Source: Litorivivens lipolytica
GTDB lineage: Bacteria; Pseudomonadota; Gammaproteobacteria; Pseudomonadales; Spongiibacteraceae
Direction: 5' to 3'
DNA: 64,000 nt
NCBI RefSeq assembly: GCF_014191715.1
Contig: NZ_JACHWY010000001.1
Coordinates: forward strand, 1,178,001 to 1,242,000
Part shown: in pieces, positions 16,381 through 24,843 of the stretch
Numbering within the stretch: the stretch's first letter is position 1
How the letters are laid out: each line of letters begins with the position of its first letter
Program-made: the position numbers and the translations under genes
The notes under the pieces: model-generated
The model's database searches: none
Seen by the model: the letters and a program-made list of their open reading frames with translations, nothing else
What the model was told of the DNA's origin: nothing

Positions 16381-17460
16381 ATGAGCAACGGCAAGGAACA
16401 TGTAACACCGGCAGGCAAATTTCAGCGCCTGCTCGATTATCTGGAAAAGATTGGCCTGAATGCGGAGGCGCTGGCCCAGTCCGCCGGCCTCAACCGGGCA
16501 GAAGTCGACGCCCTCGACAAGCATGCCGAGCTATCCAGCTACCGCTACTCCCGTTTGTATGAGAGCGCTGCCCAAGACATGCAGCGCATGGATATGTCAC
16601 TGCCCTGGGGCGCCGGTATCGGCACCGATGTTTTCCGCTTTATGTGCTACAGCGTGATTACCTGCCACACCCTGCGCGAAGCCCTGCACCGGGCGGCCCG
16701 CTTTGAGCGCATGATGCAGCCCCAAACTGGGCACCAGGTGGAACTGATTGAAGAAGGGGACATGGCCGCCCTCCACTACCTTATCAACAGTGACGCGGCC
16801 AACCGCACCTACGCCCCGGAAGAATGGGACCGCACGGCCTACATTGATACCGTCGCCAAGGCCTCCGGTCTGCGAATCTGGTACGTGTTTATGGGTTGGC
16901 TGATTGGCCGCAATATCGATCTGGACCGAGCCACCATCTCCGCACCCAATATTTCCGAGCCCTATGCCGACAGCTTGCGCAATGTATTCCAGGTCAATGT
17001 GGATTTCGACGCAGAACTTACCGCGCTGTATTTCTCCGCCGAGCAACTGGACAACCACATGGTGCATACCCCGGAGTCGCTGGATGAATTCCTCGACAAT
17101 GCGGTGTATACCCTGATTGTGCAGGACAGTCGACCGGCCAGCACCGGTGCGGCGATCAAATCGTTGCTGGCCAAATCGCCAACTGGCGCGCCACCCACCT
17201 TTGAGGCGATGGCCGATTACCTGCACCTCTCGCCCTCGAGCCTGCGTCGTCGCCTACAAAAAGAGGGAACCAGCTATCAGGAGCTGAAAGATCGCTACCG
17301 CCGCGATCTGGCGATTCGCTACCTGCGCGATGAAAAACTGAAGATTCACGAGATCGGGGAAATGTTGGGCTTTTTGGAGCCCAGCTCATTTATTCGCTCG
17401 TTCAAAGGCTGGACCGGAATGACGCCGAAACAGTTTCGAAGTCACGGGGATGCCGAATAA
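16381..17460 (+). CDS. AraC-family transcriptional regulator (OruR/PF12625-type)
   Basis: A 359-residue regulator. The N-terminal ~190 residues are the arabinose-binding-like domain of the OruR/ArgR-type subgroup (FRFMCYSVITCHTLREAL is the characteristic segment). The C-terminal ~90 residues hold two AraC helix-turn-helix units (SPSSLRRRLQKEG and IHEIGEMLGFLEPSSFIRSFKGWTG). I use the ATG at 16381, behind AAAAAGG, rather than upstream 16312. It is divergent from the four-gene oxygenase operon with about 140 bases between starts, the standard layout for a regulator that controls the neighbouring operon in response to its substrate. A paralogue lies at 42195-43253. Confidence 0.93.
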   Translation: MSNGKEHVTPAGKFQRLLDYLEKIGLNAEALAQSAGLNRAEVDALDKHAELSSYRYSRLYESAAQDMQRMDMSLPWGAGIGTDVFRFMCYSVITCHTLREALHRAARFERMMQPQTGHQVELIEEGDMAALHYLINSDAANRTYAPEEWDRTAYIDTVAKASGLRIWYVFMGWLIGRNIDLDRATISAPNISEPYADSLRNVFQVNVDFDAELTALYFSAEQLDNHMVHTPESLDEFLDNAVYTLIVQDSRPASTGAAIKSLLAKSPTGAPPTFEAMADYLHLSPSSLRRRLQKEGTSYQELKDRYRRDLAIRYLRDEKLKIHEIGEMLGFLEPSSFIRSFKGWTGMTPKQFRSHGDAE

Positions 17461-17461
17461 G

Positions 17462-18964
17462 TCAGACCGGCAAGACCGGCCGTCGATCCTTCCAGGGAGC
17501 AGCCTGCTCCAGTTGAGCCGCCAAGCGCAGCAGCACATCTTCGTCCGCATACCGCCCGGCAAACTGCACCCCAACAGGCAGGCCATTCGCACTCCAGTGC
17601 AATGGAACACTCATCGCCGGCTGACCGGTAAAGTTGTATAGGAGCGTAAACAGGCTGTACATCGAGGCCAGTTGTTCGACCTGCTTCATAGGCTGCTTCG
17701 GCCCCATCTGACCAATCTTTGCCGGCAGCACTGGCAGCGTTGGCGACAGAATCACGTCGTAGTTCTTCATGAATTCGGCCATCTGCCAGTGTACTTTCAC
17801 CTGCAGACTGCGCGCGGCAAGAACCTCTTCGCCACTTACTTTTTTGTACTGGTGATAGCGTACCCAGTTTATCGGCTCGATATCCTGCTCAGTGACCTTG
17901 CGTCCAAGCACTTTCTCACGCGCCTGAATAGCTAGGTTACTGCTGAGCGACAAAAGCTTGCCTGCCGCCAGATAGGCTTCCATCCCGTTAATTGGTAGCT
18001 CAACCTCTTCAACATGATGGCCGAGCGATTCGCAGAGTCGCGCTGTTTTTTCCAGCGCCACGATGCATTCCGGGTCCACCGGTACGTCAATCACCGGGGT
18101 TTTCATCAGGCCGATGCGCAACTTTCCGGGAGCGCGGCCAACTTCCTCAAAATAGGGCCGCTCGGGGGCGCGAATCGAACCATAACCACCGGGTTCCGGC
18201 CCCCGACTAACATCCAACAGCAAGGCACTGTCGCGAACGCTGCGACTCATCACATGCTGGGTCGACATGCCGTTGCCGTCACCCCCGGCCGGGCCGAGTG
18301 GTGTGCGAAAACGGCTCGGCTTCAAACCAAACAGGCCGCAGACCGAGGCGGGAATACGCAGCGAACCACCGCCGTCGTTGCCGTGCGCCACAGGCAGAAT
18401 ACCGGCCGCCACGGCGGCTGCCGAGCCACCGGAAGAGCCACCGACAATGTAATCCGGATTCCACGGATTGCGGGTTTCGCCCCACAACAGGGTTTCCGTG
18501 GTCGTGTTTTTGCCAAACTCCGGCGTGGCGGTTTTACCAAATATCACCAGACCCGCTCGCCGATAACGCTCTACCAGATAGCTGTCACGCGCCGCCACGG
18601 CCTCCGCAAAGAAGCGACTGCCCTCGGTGGTCACCGTGCCTTCGAGATAGGTATTCAGATCTTTTAGCAGAAAGGGCACACCTGCCAGCGGGCCGCTGAC
18701 GCCACCCGCAATTTCGCGGCGCGCAAACTCCGTGTGCTCCATCACTATCGCATTCAGCAAGGGGGTCCATTGCCGCGTGCGTTGCAGAGCCTCATTCAGC
18801 AAGTCAGTCGGTGTGACCTGACCGGTGCGAACCAGGTAAGCCATTTGCGTGGCATCCCAATCCTCATAGCTACCCGATGAATCGAGAGATGCGCAGCCAG
18901 ACAATGACGATGCCGCAGCCAATAGAGAAGAGCGCTTTAAAAAGTTTCGGCGTGTTTGCGTCAT
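17462..18964 (-). CDS. Amidase-signature enzyme with Tat signal
   Basis: A 500-residue amidase-signature hydrolase. The N-terminus has a twin-arginine motif (RRNFLK) followed by a hydrophobic stretch and a lipobox-like SGCAS, so it is probably exported folded and may be lipidated. The Ser-cisSer-Lys triad is visible as FLLKDLN (Lys), [10 protein letters not shown] (cis-Ser) and the nucleophilic Ser in the same glycine-rich region. I chose the ATG at 18964 rather than the longer frame to 19042 because it places the Tat motif at the N-terminus. The substrate is unknown; bile-acid amides (taurine/glycine conjugates) are conceivable given the neighbours, but nothing in the sequence proves it. Its 3' end abuts the AraC gene. 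Confidence 0.87.
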   Translation of the reverse strand: MTQTRRNFLKRSSLLAAASSLSGCASLDSSGSYEDWDATQMAYLVRTGQVTPTDLLNEALQRTRQWTPLLNAIVMEHTEFARREIAGGVSGPLAGVPFLLKDLNTYLEGTVTTEGSRFFAEAVAARDSYLVERYRRAGLVIFGKTATPEFGKNTTTETLLWGETRNPWNPDYIVGGSSGGSAAAVAAGILPVAHGNDGGGSLRIPASVCGLFGLKPSRFRTPLGPAGGDGNGMSTQHVMSRSVRDSALLLDVSRGPEPGGYGSIRAPERPYFEEVGRAPGKLRIGLMKTPVIDVPVDPECIVALEKTARLCESLGHHVEEVELPINGMEAYLAAGKLLSLSSNLAIQAREKVLGRKVTEQDIEPINWVRYHQYKKVSGEEVLAARSLQVKVHWQMAEFMKNYDVILSPTLPVLPAKIGQMGPKQPMKQVEQLASMYSLFTLLYNFTGQPAMSVPLHWSANGLPVGVQFAGRYADEDVLLRLAAQLEQAAPWKDRRPVLPV

Positions 18965-18978
18965 GAGTGTTTGCCTGT

Positions 18979-19740
18979 TCAGAATGAATCCGGGCGCAGC
19001 ATGGCGTCGTGACCGCCATCCACGAATAAAACAGAACCACACACAAAACTGGCGTCGTCGCTCAACAAATAGCTGACTGCCTTTGCCATATCCTCAGGTT
19101 CGCCCGCACGTTTCAGGGGAATGCTGTCGAGAAACTGTTGGATTGCATCGGCGTAGGCCGGGTCTTTGGCGACAGCTTCCGTCATCGGCGTACGGGTATA
19201 ACCGGGCGCCACCGCATTTAAACGGATTCCTTCAGCGGCATAGGCCTGGGTATTGCGCCGCATCCAGCGCGCCAGTGCCTGCTTGGAACCGCTGTAAAGC
19301 GCGTGGCCGTCGGTGTCCTCGGCCACGGTGCGCGCAGCCGCTTCGTCGCCGGCCAATAAGGTATCGACGTAGTCGGCGCGGGTGTCCATTGGCGCTGAAT
19401 TTGAAGAGATCAAAACGACCGAGCCACGACGGGCAGCGAGCAATTCGCGAAGCCCCTCGACCAGTTCAACCGCGCCAAAGTAATTCACTGACGGAATCAG
19501 CGGCTTTACCGGCACCGAACCGGACACACCGGCACAGGCGATAAAACCATCCAGTCCCTCGCCGGCTTGGGATTTAATTCCGTTCAGGGCTTCAGCGCGA
19601 CCGGCTTCGCTTGAAAGATCGGCATTGATATCCGCATCTTTCAGGTCCACCACAATCAGGCGATGGCCGGCATTTTCGAGGTGTTTGCGGATAGCGGCGC
19701 CGATACCTGTGGCACCACCGGTCATAGCGTAGGTTCCCAT
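18979..19740 (-). CDS. hsdA: 3-alpha-hydroxysteroid dehydrogenase/carbonyl reductase (HsdA-like SDR)
   Basis: A 253-residue SDR. The N-terminus MTGGATGIGAAIRKHLENAG and the C-terminus (VDGGHDAMLRP) closely resemble the Comamonas testosteroni 3-alpha-HSD/CR as I remember it (SGCATGIGAATRKVLE and a DGGIDAVMRP end); VNYFGA and YSGSKQAL (catalytic Tyr, Lys) are also shared. That enzyme interconverts 3-alpha-hydroxy and 3-keto steroids with NAD(H). The ATG at 19740 is preceded by AAGGGAG at ideal spacing; upstream residues to 19803 look non-coding. The amidase starts 14 bases after its stop, so the two are probably co-transcribed. Confidence 0.85.
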   Translation of the reverse strand: MGTYAMTGGATGIGAAIRKHLENAGHRLIVVDLKDADINADLSSEAGRAEALNGIKSQAGEGLDGFIACAGVSGSVPVKPLIPSVNYFGAVELVEGLRELLAARRGSVVLISSNSAPMDTRADYVDTLLAGDEAAARTVAEDTDGHALYSGSKQALARWMRRNTQAYAAEGIRLNAVAPGYTRTPMTEAVAKDPAYADAIQQFLDSIPLKRAGEPEDMAKAVSYLLSDDASFVCGSVLFVDGGHDAMLRPDSF

Positions 19741-19826
19741 ATGGAATATCTCCCTTGTTTTGCAAAGCATAGTAGGAAGGGAATCCGCTTGCAGAAACCA
19801 CAAAAACGCCAGAATTCATAAACATT

Positions 19827-19847
19827 TTCGGCGCAGATGGCGCCGAA
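19827..19847. promoter_or_regulatory. Inverted repeat upstream of hsdA, possible operator
   Basis: TTCGGCGC (19827-19834) and GCGCCGAA (19840-19847) form a perfect 8-bp inverted repeat around AGATG, about 87 bases before the hsdA start codon. It has no T-run, which favours a protein-binding site over a terminator. Confidence 0.4.
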
Positions 19848-19930
19848 TCGGTCGATTAGGACAATAAGATCGGTGGTTTAAGGCGTATTGTGAAAAGGGC
19901 GTCCGACGTAAACTGGGCACAATGAAAAAT

Positions 19931-20002
19931 GGCATCCATCAATAGTGGATGCCTGTTTTCCCCATCCAGCCTGTAAGCCCGCCCCCCGCGGGCTCTTTTT
20001 TT
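19931..20002 (+). terminator. Two hairpins, the second a strong plus-strand Rho-independent terminator without a plus-strand gene before it
   Basis: Hairpin 1 is GGCATCCA-TCAATAG-TGGATGCC (19931-19953) followed by TGTTTTC. Hairpin 2 is AGCCCGC-CCCCC-GCGGGCT (19976-19994) followed by CTTTTTTTG. Both T-runs lie on the plus strand, where no gene ends nearby. They may be the 3' half of a small RNA; a weak promoter (TTGTGA at 19888, TAAACT at 19909, 15-base spacer) lies just upstream. Confidence 0.6.
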
Positions 20003-20012
20003 GCCGTAGGTG

Positions 20013-20975
20013 TTACCGGTACGGTGAACGCGAGGCCATAATCGGCCGAATCAGCGGGCCGAACAGTTTGATAACGTAGTACAGCACACCAACACTCTTG
20101 CGGCTGTGCGACAGGCTCTCTTCAAGGCTGTGACGCTGAAACTTCAGCAGACGCTGACTTTCTTCCGTATCGAGAAAATCTCCGTAGAATGCCGGTGTAC
20201 CCTTTTTGAAAATATGATTGGGCAGCGGCGGAATGCCATAGGCACCAAGAATAGCGTCGTTGAATTCCTTGCCCGTGCACTGACAGCTTGGTCCGCCACC
20301 CAGCAACAGATGCTTGCCGATGGCTTCATCACAGCCGACCGCGTTCGCAAAAGCCAGCGCACAGTCCGCCGGGTGCACGTATTCAATACGGGTATCAACG
20401 GCAATATCAAAGATCATTTCAAAATCATGATTGCCGCCCACAAATTTTATTTCGATCGGCGGCGCAACGCTGATCCGCAGAATACTCCAGTCGAGCGACG
20501 AGGCGTGGATGGCTTTTTCACAGGCCAGCTTGGTTTCGCCGTAGTGATCATCGGGCCGATAAGGGCTATCGGCCGTCAGCGGCGGCTCACGATCCTGTAA
20601 TTTGCCGTAGACGGCAACACTGGACGCAAAGATAAAGCGTTTGACGCCCTGCTTTTCCATCGCCGCAATCAGGTTTTTGGTCGCTTCAACGTTCACCTTG
20701 TTAGCGAGAGCGTGATTGGTTTCAGTCACCGGTGGAATAACGGCGGCAAGATGAATCACCACATCGACGCCAACAAGGGCCTCCTCCCACAAGGCCGGCT
20801 GAGTAATATCACCCCACACCGCTTTAATGCGCTGATCATAGCGCCGGGCGACGGCCTCCGTACCCGGCAGTTTGCGATCCACACAAACCACCTCGTGGCC
20901 GCGTTCCAACAGGTAGTCGATGGTGTAGGTACCAATGTTGCCAAAGGCCCCGGTCAGCAAGACGCGCTTTGTCAT
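20013..20975 (-). CDS. NAD(P)-dependent epimerase/dehydratase-family protein
   Basis: A 320-residue extended SDR. It opens with LLTGAFGNIGTYTIDYLLERGHEV (TGxxGxxG-type cofactor loop), followed by GDITQP, VIHLAAVIPP, SSVAVYG and HYGETKLACE with the catalytic Tyr and Lys. It belongs with sugar-nucleotide epimerases and 3-beta-hydroxysteroid dehydrogenase/isomerases; the C-terminal region is not specific enough to decide. Neighbouring an HsdA-like enzyme on the same strand, a steroid or lipid alcohol is a reasonable guess. It is separated from hsdA by 272 bases that contain a plus-strand terminator and an inverted repeat, so it is probably a separate transcript. Confidence 0.83.
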   Translation of the reverse strand: MTKRVLLTGAFGNIGTYTIDYLLERGHEVVCVDRKLPGTEAVARRYDQRIKAVWGDITQPALWEEALVGVDVVIHLAAVIPPVTETNHALANKVNVEATKNLIAAMEKQGVKRFIFASSVAVYGKLQDREPPLTADSPYRPDDHYGETKLACEKAIHASSLDWSILRISVAPPIEIKFVGGNHDFEMIFDIAVDTRIEYVHPADCALAFANAVGCDEAIGKHLLLGGGPSCQCTGKEFNDAILGAYGIPPLPNHIFKKGTPAFYGDFLDTEESQRLLKFQRHSLEESLSHSRKSVGVLYYVIKLFGPLIRPIMASRSPYR

Positions 20976-21069
20976 GCCGCTCCCCCAAAATAAAAGATAT
21001 TTATAGTGTAGGCGCTTTTATAGACACCAACGCCAGACTAGGCAATTGGTGATCCTGCTCAAGCGAGTA

Positions 21070-22131
21070 TCAAATTGCTCGCCTTGGTAAACCCTCTTGA
21101 ATATCTTTCAGTGCCTGCTCGAGCCTGCCCATGGATTCTGCGGGTGCCAGCCCTAACCTCAGCCAGGCCCACTCGGGGTGTTGATGGTAGTAACGCGGCG
21201 CAATACCCCGCTCCAGCAGCGCCAGTGCAAGGTTCTCGGCCTGTTCGTGGGGCAGACAAAGACTGGTAAACAAGGGAGTCGATCGAGGAGATAGCCCTGT
21301 GGCCCGCAGCAGACTATCCTGCCGCTCACTCTGCACCTGAAGTTCCCGGATCATAGATTGCTGCCAGACGCGGTCTGCCAACATCTGGCAACCCGCCCAT
21401 TGCGCCAGCGAGGAAACCGGCCACGGCCCGAAGGCCTCCCGCAATGGTCTTAGCAAGGCAGGCTCAGCGAGTACAAAACCCAGCCTGAGCCCCGGCAGTC
21501 CAAAAAACTTTCCCACGGAGCGAAGGATCACCAGACCGGGCAGATGCAGACAGGACGTCAGAGAGTGTCCGGGCGTAGGGTCGATAAAGGCTTCGTCGAC
21601 CACAATCTGTCCATCGGAGGGCAACAGGGAATGCCAGTACTTAAGATCCTCCGCCGCAACAATGTCCGCCGTCGGATTATTGGGATGAATCAACACCAGC
21701 ACCTCTGGCTGATGTTTGGTTAGCGCCTCGCTAACTGCGTCACGGCTTGCGCCATCGTAAAAGCAGATTTCATGCCCCACGGCCTCCCAACATTGGCGAT
21801 GCTCGGCGTAACCCACCTCCGGCAACAAGACTTTGGACTTTGCCCGCAAACGCGGCAAGGCCTGAATCGCGGCCTGAGAACCAGCGCAGGCAAGCACTTG
21901 AGCGGGGAGAACACCGTAATAGTCCGCCGCTATGTTTCGTAGCTCGGCGCTCTCATAGGGAAGTTCGGTCAGCAATTTTTGCGGCAGTTCAGGCAAGCGA
22001 TAGGCTTTGTGGCTGACCGCCGAACTGAGATCCAGCAGGTCGCCTTCGTCTATGCCCAGCAGTTCGCACAGGGCCGGTTTATTGCCACCATGAGTGGTCA
22101 GAAGTTTCAGGGCCCGCTGAGCGTCCAGCAC
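21070..22131 (-). CDS. cobC: CobC/CobD-type aminotransferase-like enzyme (L-threonine-O-3-phosphate decarboxylase)
   Basis: A 353-residue PLP enzyme of fold type I. HPNNPT contacts the cofactor, VVDEAFIDP supplies the Asp, and SVGKFFGLPGLRLGF contains the Schiff-base Lys. In cobalamin synthesis this enzyme makes (R)-1-amino-2-propanol phosphate for the nucleotide loop; it is called CobC in Pseudomonas and CobD in Salmonella. The assignment depends on context: it overlaps the cbiB-type gene by one base and is the third gene of a cobB-cobD-cobC unit behind a cobalamin riboswitch. The sequence resembles histidinol-phosphate aminotransferase, the usual source of confusion. Confidence 0.9.
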   Translation of the reverse strand: MLDAQRALKLLTTHGGNKPALCELLGIDEGDLLDLSSAVSHKAYRLPELPQKLLTELPYESAELRNIAADYYGVLPAQVLACAGSQAAIQALPRLRAKSKVLLPEVGYAEHRQCWEAVGHEICFYDGASRDAVSEALTKHQPEVLVLIHPNNPTADIVAAEDLKYWHSLLPSDGQIVVDEAFIDPTPGHSLTSCLHLPGLVILRSVGKFFGLPGLRLGFVLAEPALLRPLREAFGPWPVSSLAQWAGCQMLADRVWQQSMIRELQVQSERQDSLLRATGLSPRSTPLFTSLCLPHEQAENLALALLERGIAPRYYHQHPEWAWLRLGLAPAESMGRLEQALKDIQEGLPRRAI

Positions 22132-23054
22132 TACGCCACTCCAAGAATAAACAGCGTGAACAAAAACACACAGAGTACGCGGTTTTGCAGTGCAAAACAG
22201 GCATCGATATCAGCCAGCGAGGGCTCTCGCCCCTCTCCCAGCACGGGGCGTTCGCTGTGCTGGCCGCTATAACAGGCGCTGCCACCCAGGCGTATACCCA
22301 AGGCGGCTGCGCCACTCGCCATGACCGAACCGGCATTTACACTTTTCCAACGCCAGCCCTGTATAAACCACATTCGCGCGGCTGCCACGCGCTGCCCCGC
22401 CTGGGCACAAATGACATACAGCGCGCTCAGGAGCTGCGCCGGAATAAAAGCCAGCGCGTCGTCGAGCCGGGCCGCGCCACGACCAAAGTGGTTAAAACGC
22501 TCGGTGCGATATCCCCACATCGCATCCAGCGTATTACTGCAGCGATGCAATACCACACCAAAGCTACCGCCCAGCGCGTACCAGACCAGCGAGGCGACTA
22601 GCGCGTCGTTGGTATTTTCCAGGCTGGTTTCCACCACCGCGGTAACTAGTTCCTGTTCGTTGGCCTGTTCAGTATCGCGGCTGACAATACGCCCCGTTAC
22701 CAGACGCGCGGCAGCAAGATCACCGGTCAGCAAAGGGTCACGCACCGCCAGCGCATGTTCGCGCAAGCTGCGCCTGCCAATAGCGAAATACAGCACCACA
22801 CCATCCAGCAGAAATAACAGCACGATCGAGAAAGCGAAGAGTCCATGCAAAAGCCACAGCAACAGCAGTGGGACAGTTAGCGCCAGTGACAAGGCCAACA
22901 GCCCTTTCAAAAGTCTCATCCGACCGCCGTTCAAACGCTTTTCGAGAGCTTTGGCCAAGTTGCCAAAAGCGATCAGCGGATGCCAACGACGCACTTCACC
23001 GAAACGGGCGTCCAGCAACACGGCAATAACAATCACCAGCAAGGCTTCCATCAT
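22131..23054 (-). CDS. cobD: Adenosylcobinamide-phosphate synthase (CobD/CbiB)
   Basis: A 307-residue polytopic membrane protein. The N-terminus LLDARFGEVRRWHPLIAFG and the central TNDALVASLVWYALGG and TLDAMWGYRTERF are conserved CbiB features. It attaches the aminopropanol (phosphate) arm to adenosylcobyric acid. It lies between cobB and cobC, 24 bases after cobB and overlapping cobC by one base. CobD is the Pseudomonas name and CbiB the Salmonella name. Confidence 0.95.
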   Translation of the reverse strand: MMEALLVIVIAVLLDARFGEVRRWHPLIAFGNLAKALEKRLNGGRMRLLKGLLALSLALTVPLLLLWLLHGLFAFSIVLLFLLDGVVLYFAIGRRSLREHALAVRDPLLTGDLAAARLVTGRIVSRDTEQANEQELVTAVVETSLENTNDALVASLVWYALGGSFGVVLHRCSNTLDAMWGYRTERFNHFGRGAARLDDALAFIPAQLLSALYVICAQAGQRVAAARMWFIQGWRWKSVNAGSVMASGAAALGIRLGGSACYSGQHSERPVLGEGREPSLADIDACFALQNRVLCVFLFTLFILGVA

Positions 23055-23078
23055 CGAGCAATGCGCCTCAGCATGGCA

Positions 23079-24353
23079 TCAGGCGGGCTCGCCCCGAAAC
23101 CAGGCACAAACCGTGTCCGGATCAGAGCGGAAATACCAGTGCACAAAAGAGGCGACAAGCGCATCGCGACGCCAGATAAACTCGCCCTCGCGACCATCGT
23201 GAAAACGGGCCCGCTCGTCGGTCCGTGCATCGGGAATAGCCGCATAGTGAAAGGTGTGCCCCTTTAATTTTTCATTGGGCGCCTGTTGATAACCAATGGC
23301 GGCCAAGCGCTCACCCACCACCGCGTTACCCGGCAGCAACCCCAGCAGCGTATGCTGATTCCCCTCGTAGGTCAGCGACGATTGCAAGTACAGCATACCA
23401 CCGCACTCCGCAACGCAGGGCTTACCCGAAAGAATATGCTCGCGGATATGGTCAGCCATGGTTTCATTATCACAGAGCCTCTCCAGATGGAGCTCAGGAT
23501 ACCCGCCGGGTAAATACAGTGCGTCACAGGAGGGTAGCTGACTGTTATTCAGAGGCGAGAAAAAGATAAGCTCCGCACCCTGCTCACGCAGAAAATCGAT
23601 GTTGGCGTGATAGAGAAAATTAAAGGCAACATCATTGGCAACCGCAATTTTCAGGCCCTGAAGGGCTTTTTTAGCGGGAACGATTTCAGCCTGTGGCAGG
23701 CTTTCCAATTGCCCCCACTCAATATCATCGAGCATTGGAGCGACGACTTCCGCCACGAGTTCGGCACAGTCTTGCGCCTGCTCTTCACTACTGCTGATGC
23801 CCAGATGACGCTCTTCCACCTGCAAACGCGGGTCGCGCTTCAACCAGCCTAGGTATTTGACCGGCGCACGTACGCTGTCTTTCAGCATGGCGCCGTGATT
23901 GTCGCTGCCAACCCGGTTCGCCAGCACCGCACTGACATTCACCTGCGGGTCATACGTCGCCAGACCATGCACAACCGCGCCAAAGGTCTGCGCCATCGCC
24001 GCAGCCTCTACCGTCAGTGTCACCGGGATGCCATATTCCACGGCCAGCTTTGACACAGGAAAGCTGCCGTCGAACAGCCCCATCACCCCCTCGATCAGGA
24101 TATACTCCGAGTGCTGTGCAGCCCGCTGCAGTTCAGCGGCAATTCCGTCGGCACCCAACATCCAGTAATCGATCTGACGCACGTCAAGGCCGGTGGCCTT
24201 CTGCAGAAATTTCGGGTCCAGATAATCCGGCCCCATTTTGAACAAGGTTACGCTGTCACCCCGATCCAACAGGGCTTTTGCAAATCCGGCGCTAAGGAGT
24301 GTTTTGCCGTGGTTACTACCCGGCGAGGCGAGAATCATGAGCTTGGCAGTCAA
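23079..24353 (-). CDS. cobB: Cobyrinic acid a,c-diamide synthase (CobB/CbiA)
   Basis: A 424-residue enzyme that amidates the a and c side chains of (hydrogeno)byrinate or cobyrinate using glutamine and ATP. The N-terminal P-loop is SPGSNHGKTLLSAGFA, followed by KMGPDYLDPKFL. The C-terminal glutamine amidotransferase domain has LPGGYPELH, the nucleophile in VAECGGMLYL and HTFHYAAI. I chose TTG at 24353 (LTAKLMILASPG), because AGGGAT lies eight bases before it; ATG at 24338 is the alternative. The frame stays open to 24428 but that part is not conserved-looking. It is the first gene after the cobalamin riboswitch. Confidence 0.94.
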   Translation of the reverse strand: MTAKLMILASPGSNHGKTLLSAGFAKALLDRGDSVTLFKMGPDYLDPKFLQKATGLDVRQIDYWMLGADGIAAELQRAAQHSEYILIEGVMGLFDGSFPVSKLAVEYGIPVTLTVEAAAMAQTFGAVVHGLATYDPQVNVSAVLANRVGSDNHGAMLKDSVRAPVKYLGWLKRDPRLQVEERHLGISSSEEQAQDCAELVAEVVAPMLDDIEWGQLESLPQAEIVPAKKALQGLKIAVANDVAFNFLYHANIDFLREQGAELIFFSPLNNSQLPSCDALYLPGGYPELHLERLCDNETMADHIREHILSGKPCVAECGGMLYLQSSLTYEGNQHTLLGLLPGNAVVGERLAAIGYQQAPNEKLKGHTFHYAAIPDARTDERARFHDGREGEFIWRRDALVASFVHWYFRSDPDTVCAWFRGEPA

Positions 24354-24463
24354 CGTGCTATCCCTGTCAGTGTGTAGCCTGATAAAACGCAGGATAGCTT
24401 CGAAGAAAGGGCGCAACGGCCTTTCCACGCGCTGCCCTCCGCAACGTTTTCGCGGTTCGCTAT

Positions 24464-24630
24464 AGGCCGGTCTCCGGGCTCGTGAGTATTGTTATTCGAC
24501 CCATCACCGATTCCTTGATCAGCGATTCAGCGACTCTCACCTACCGTTGCGGGGGCAGCGTCGGCTTGGTATTGACTACCGACTTCCCGTTTACCACCTA
24601 TACTGAATCAGGTGACCTCTAGCGAGGCAG
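24464..24630 (-). promoter_or_regulatory. Cobalamin riboswitch
   Basis: Read on the minus strand, the region contains TATAGGTGGTAAACGGGAA, then GCTGCCCCCGCAAC (core), GGTAGGTGAGAGTCG, and near its end GCCCGGAGACCGGCCTATA, corresponding to the B12-box region (consensus GCCAGGAGACCTGCC). This is the standard order for an adenosylcobalamin riboswitch. It ends about 110 bases before cobB and should repress cobB-cobD-cobC when cobalamin is plentiful. It points away from the hydrogenase operon. The limits are approximate. Confidence 0.95.
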
Positions 24631-24843
24631 AACTTTAAAGACCTAGAACAGGGCCGTCAACACAGCTTTACCGACTATAAGCCTTGATTTTCAAGTATTT
24701 AGCTAAATAAGCCGATATCCTCCGGGTCGATCACAATTGCGGCAACTACGTATAGGCCGAATGGGGTGAACCGATAGTATGTATAAATGCCTACTTCTCG
24801 ACCTTTGCTTCACTAACACGGATCACGGTATGTAGCATGGACG

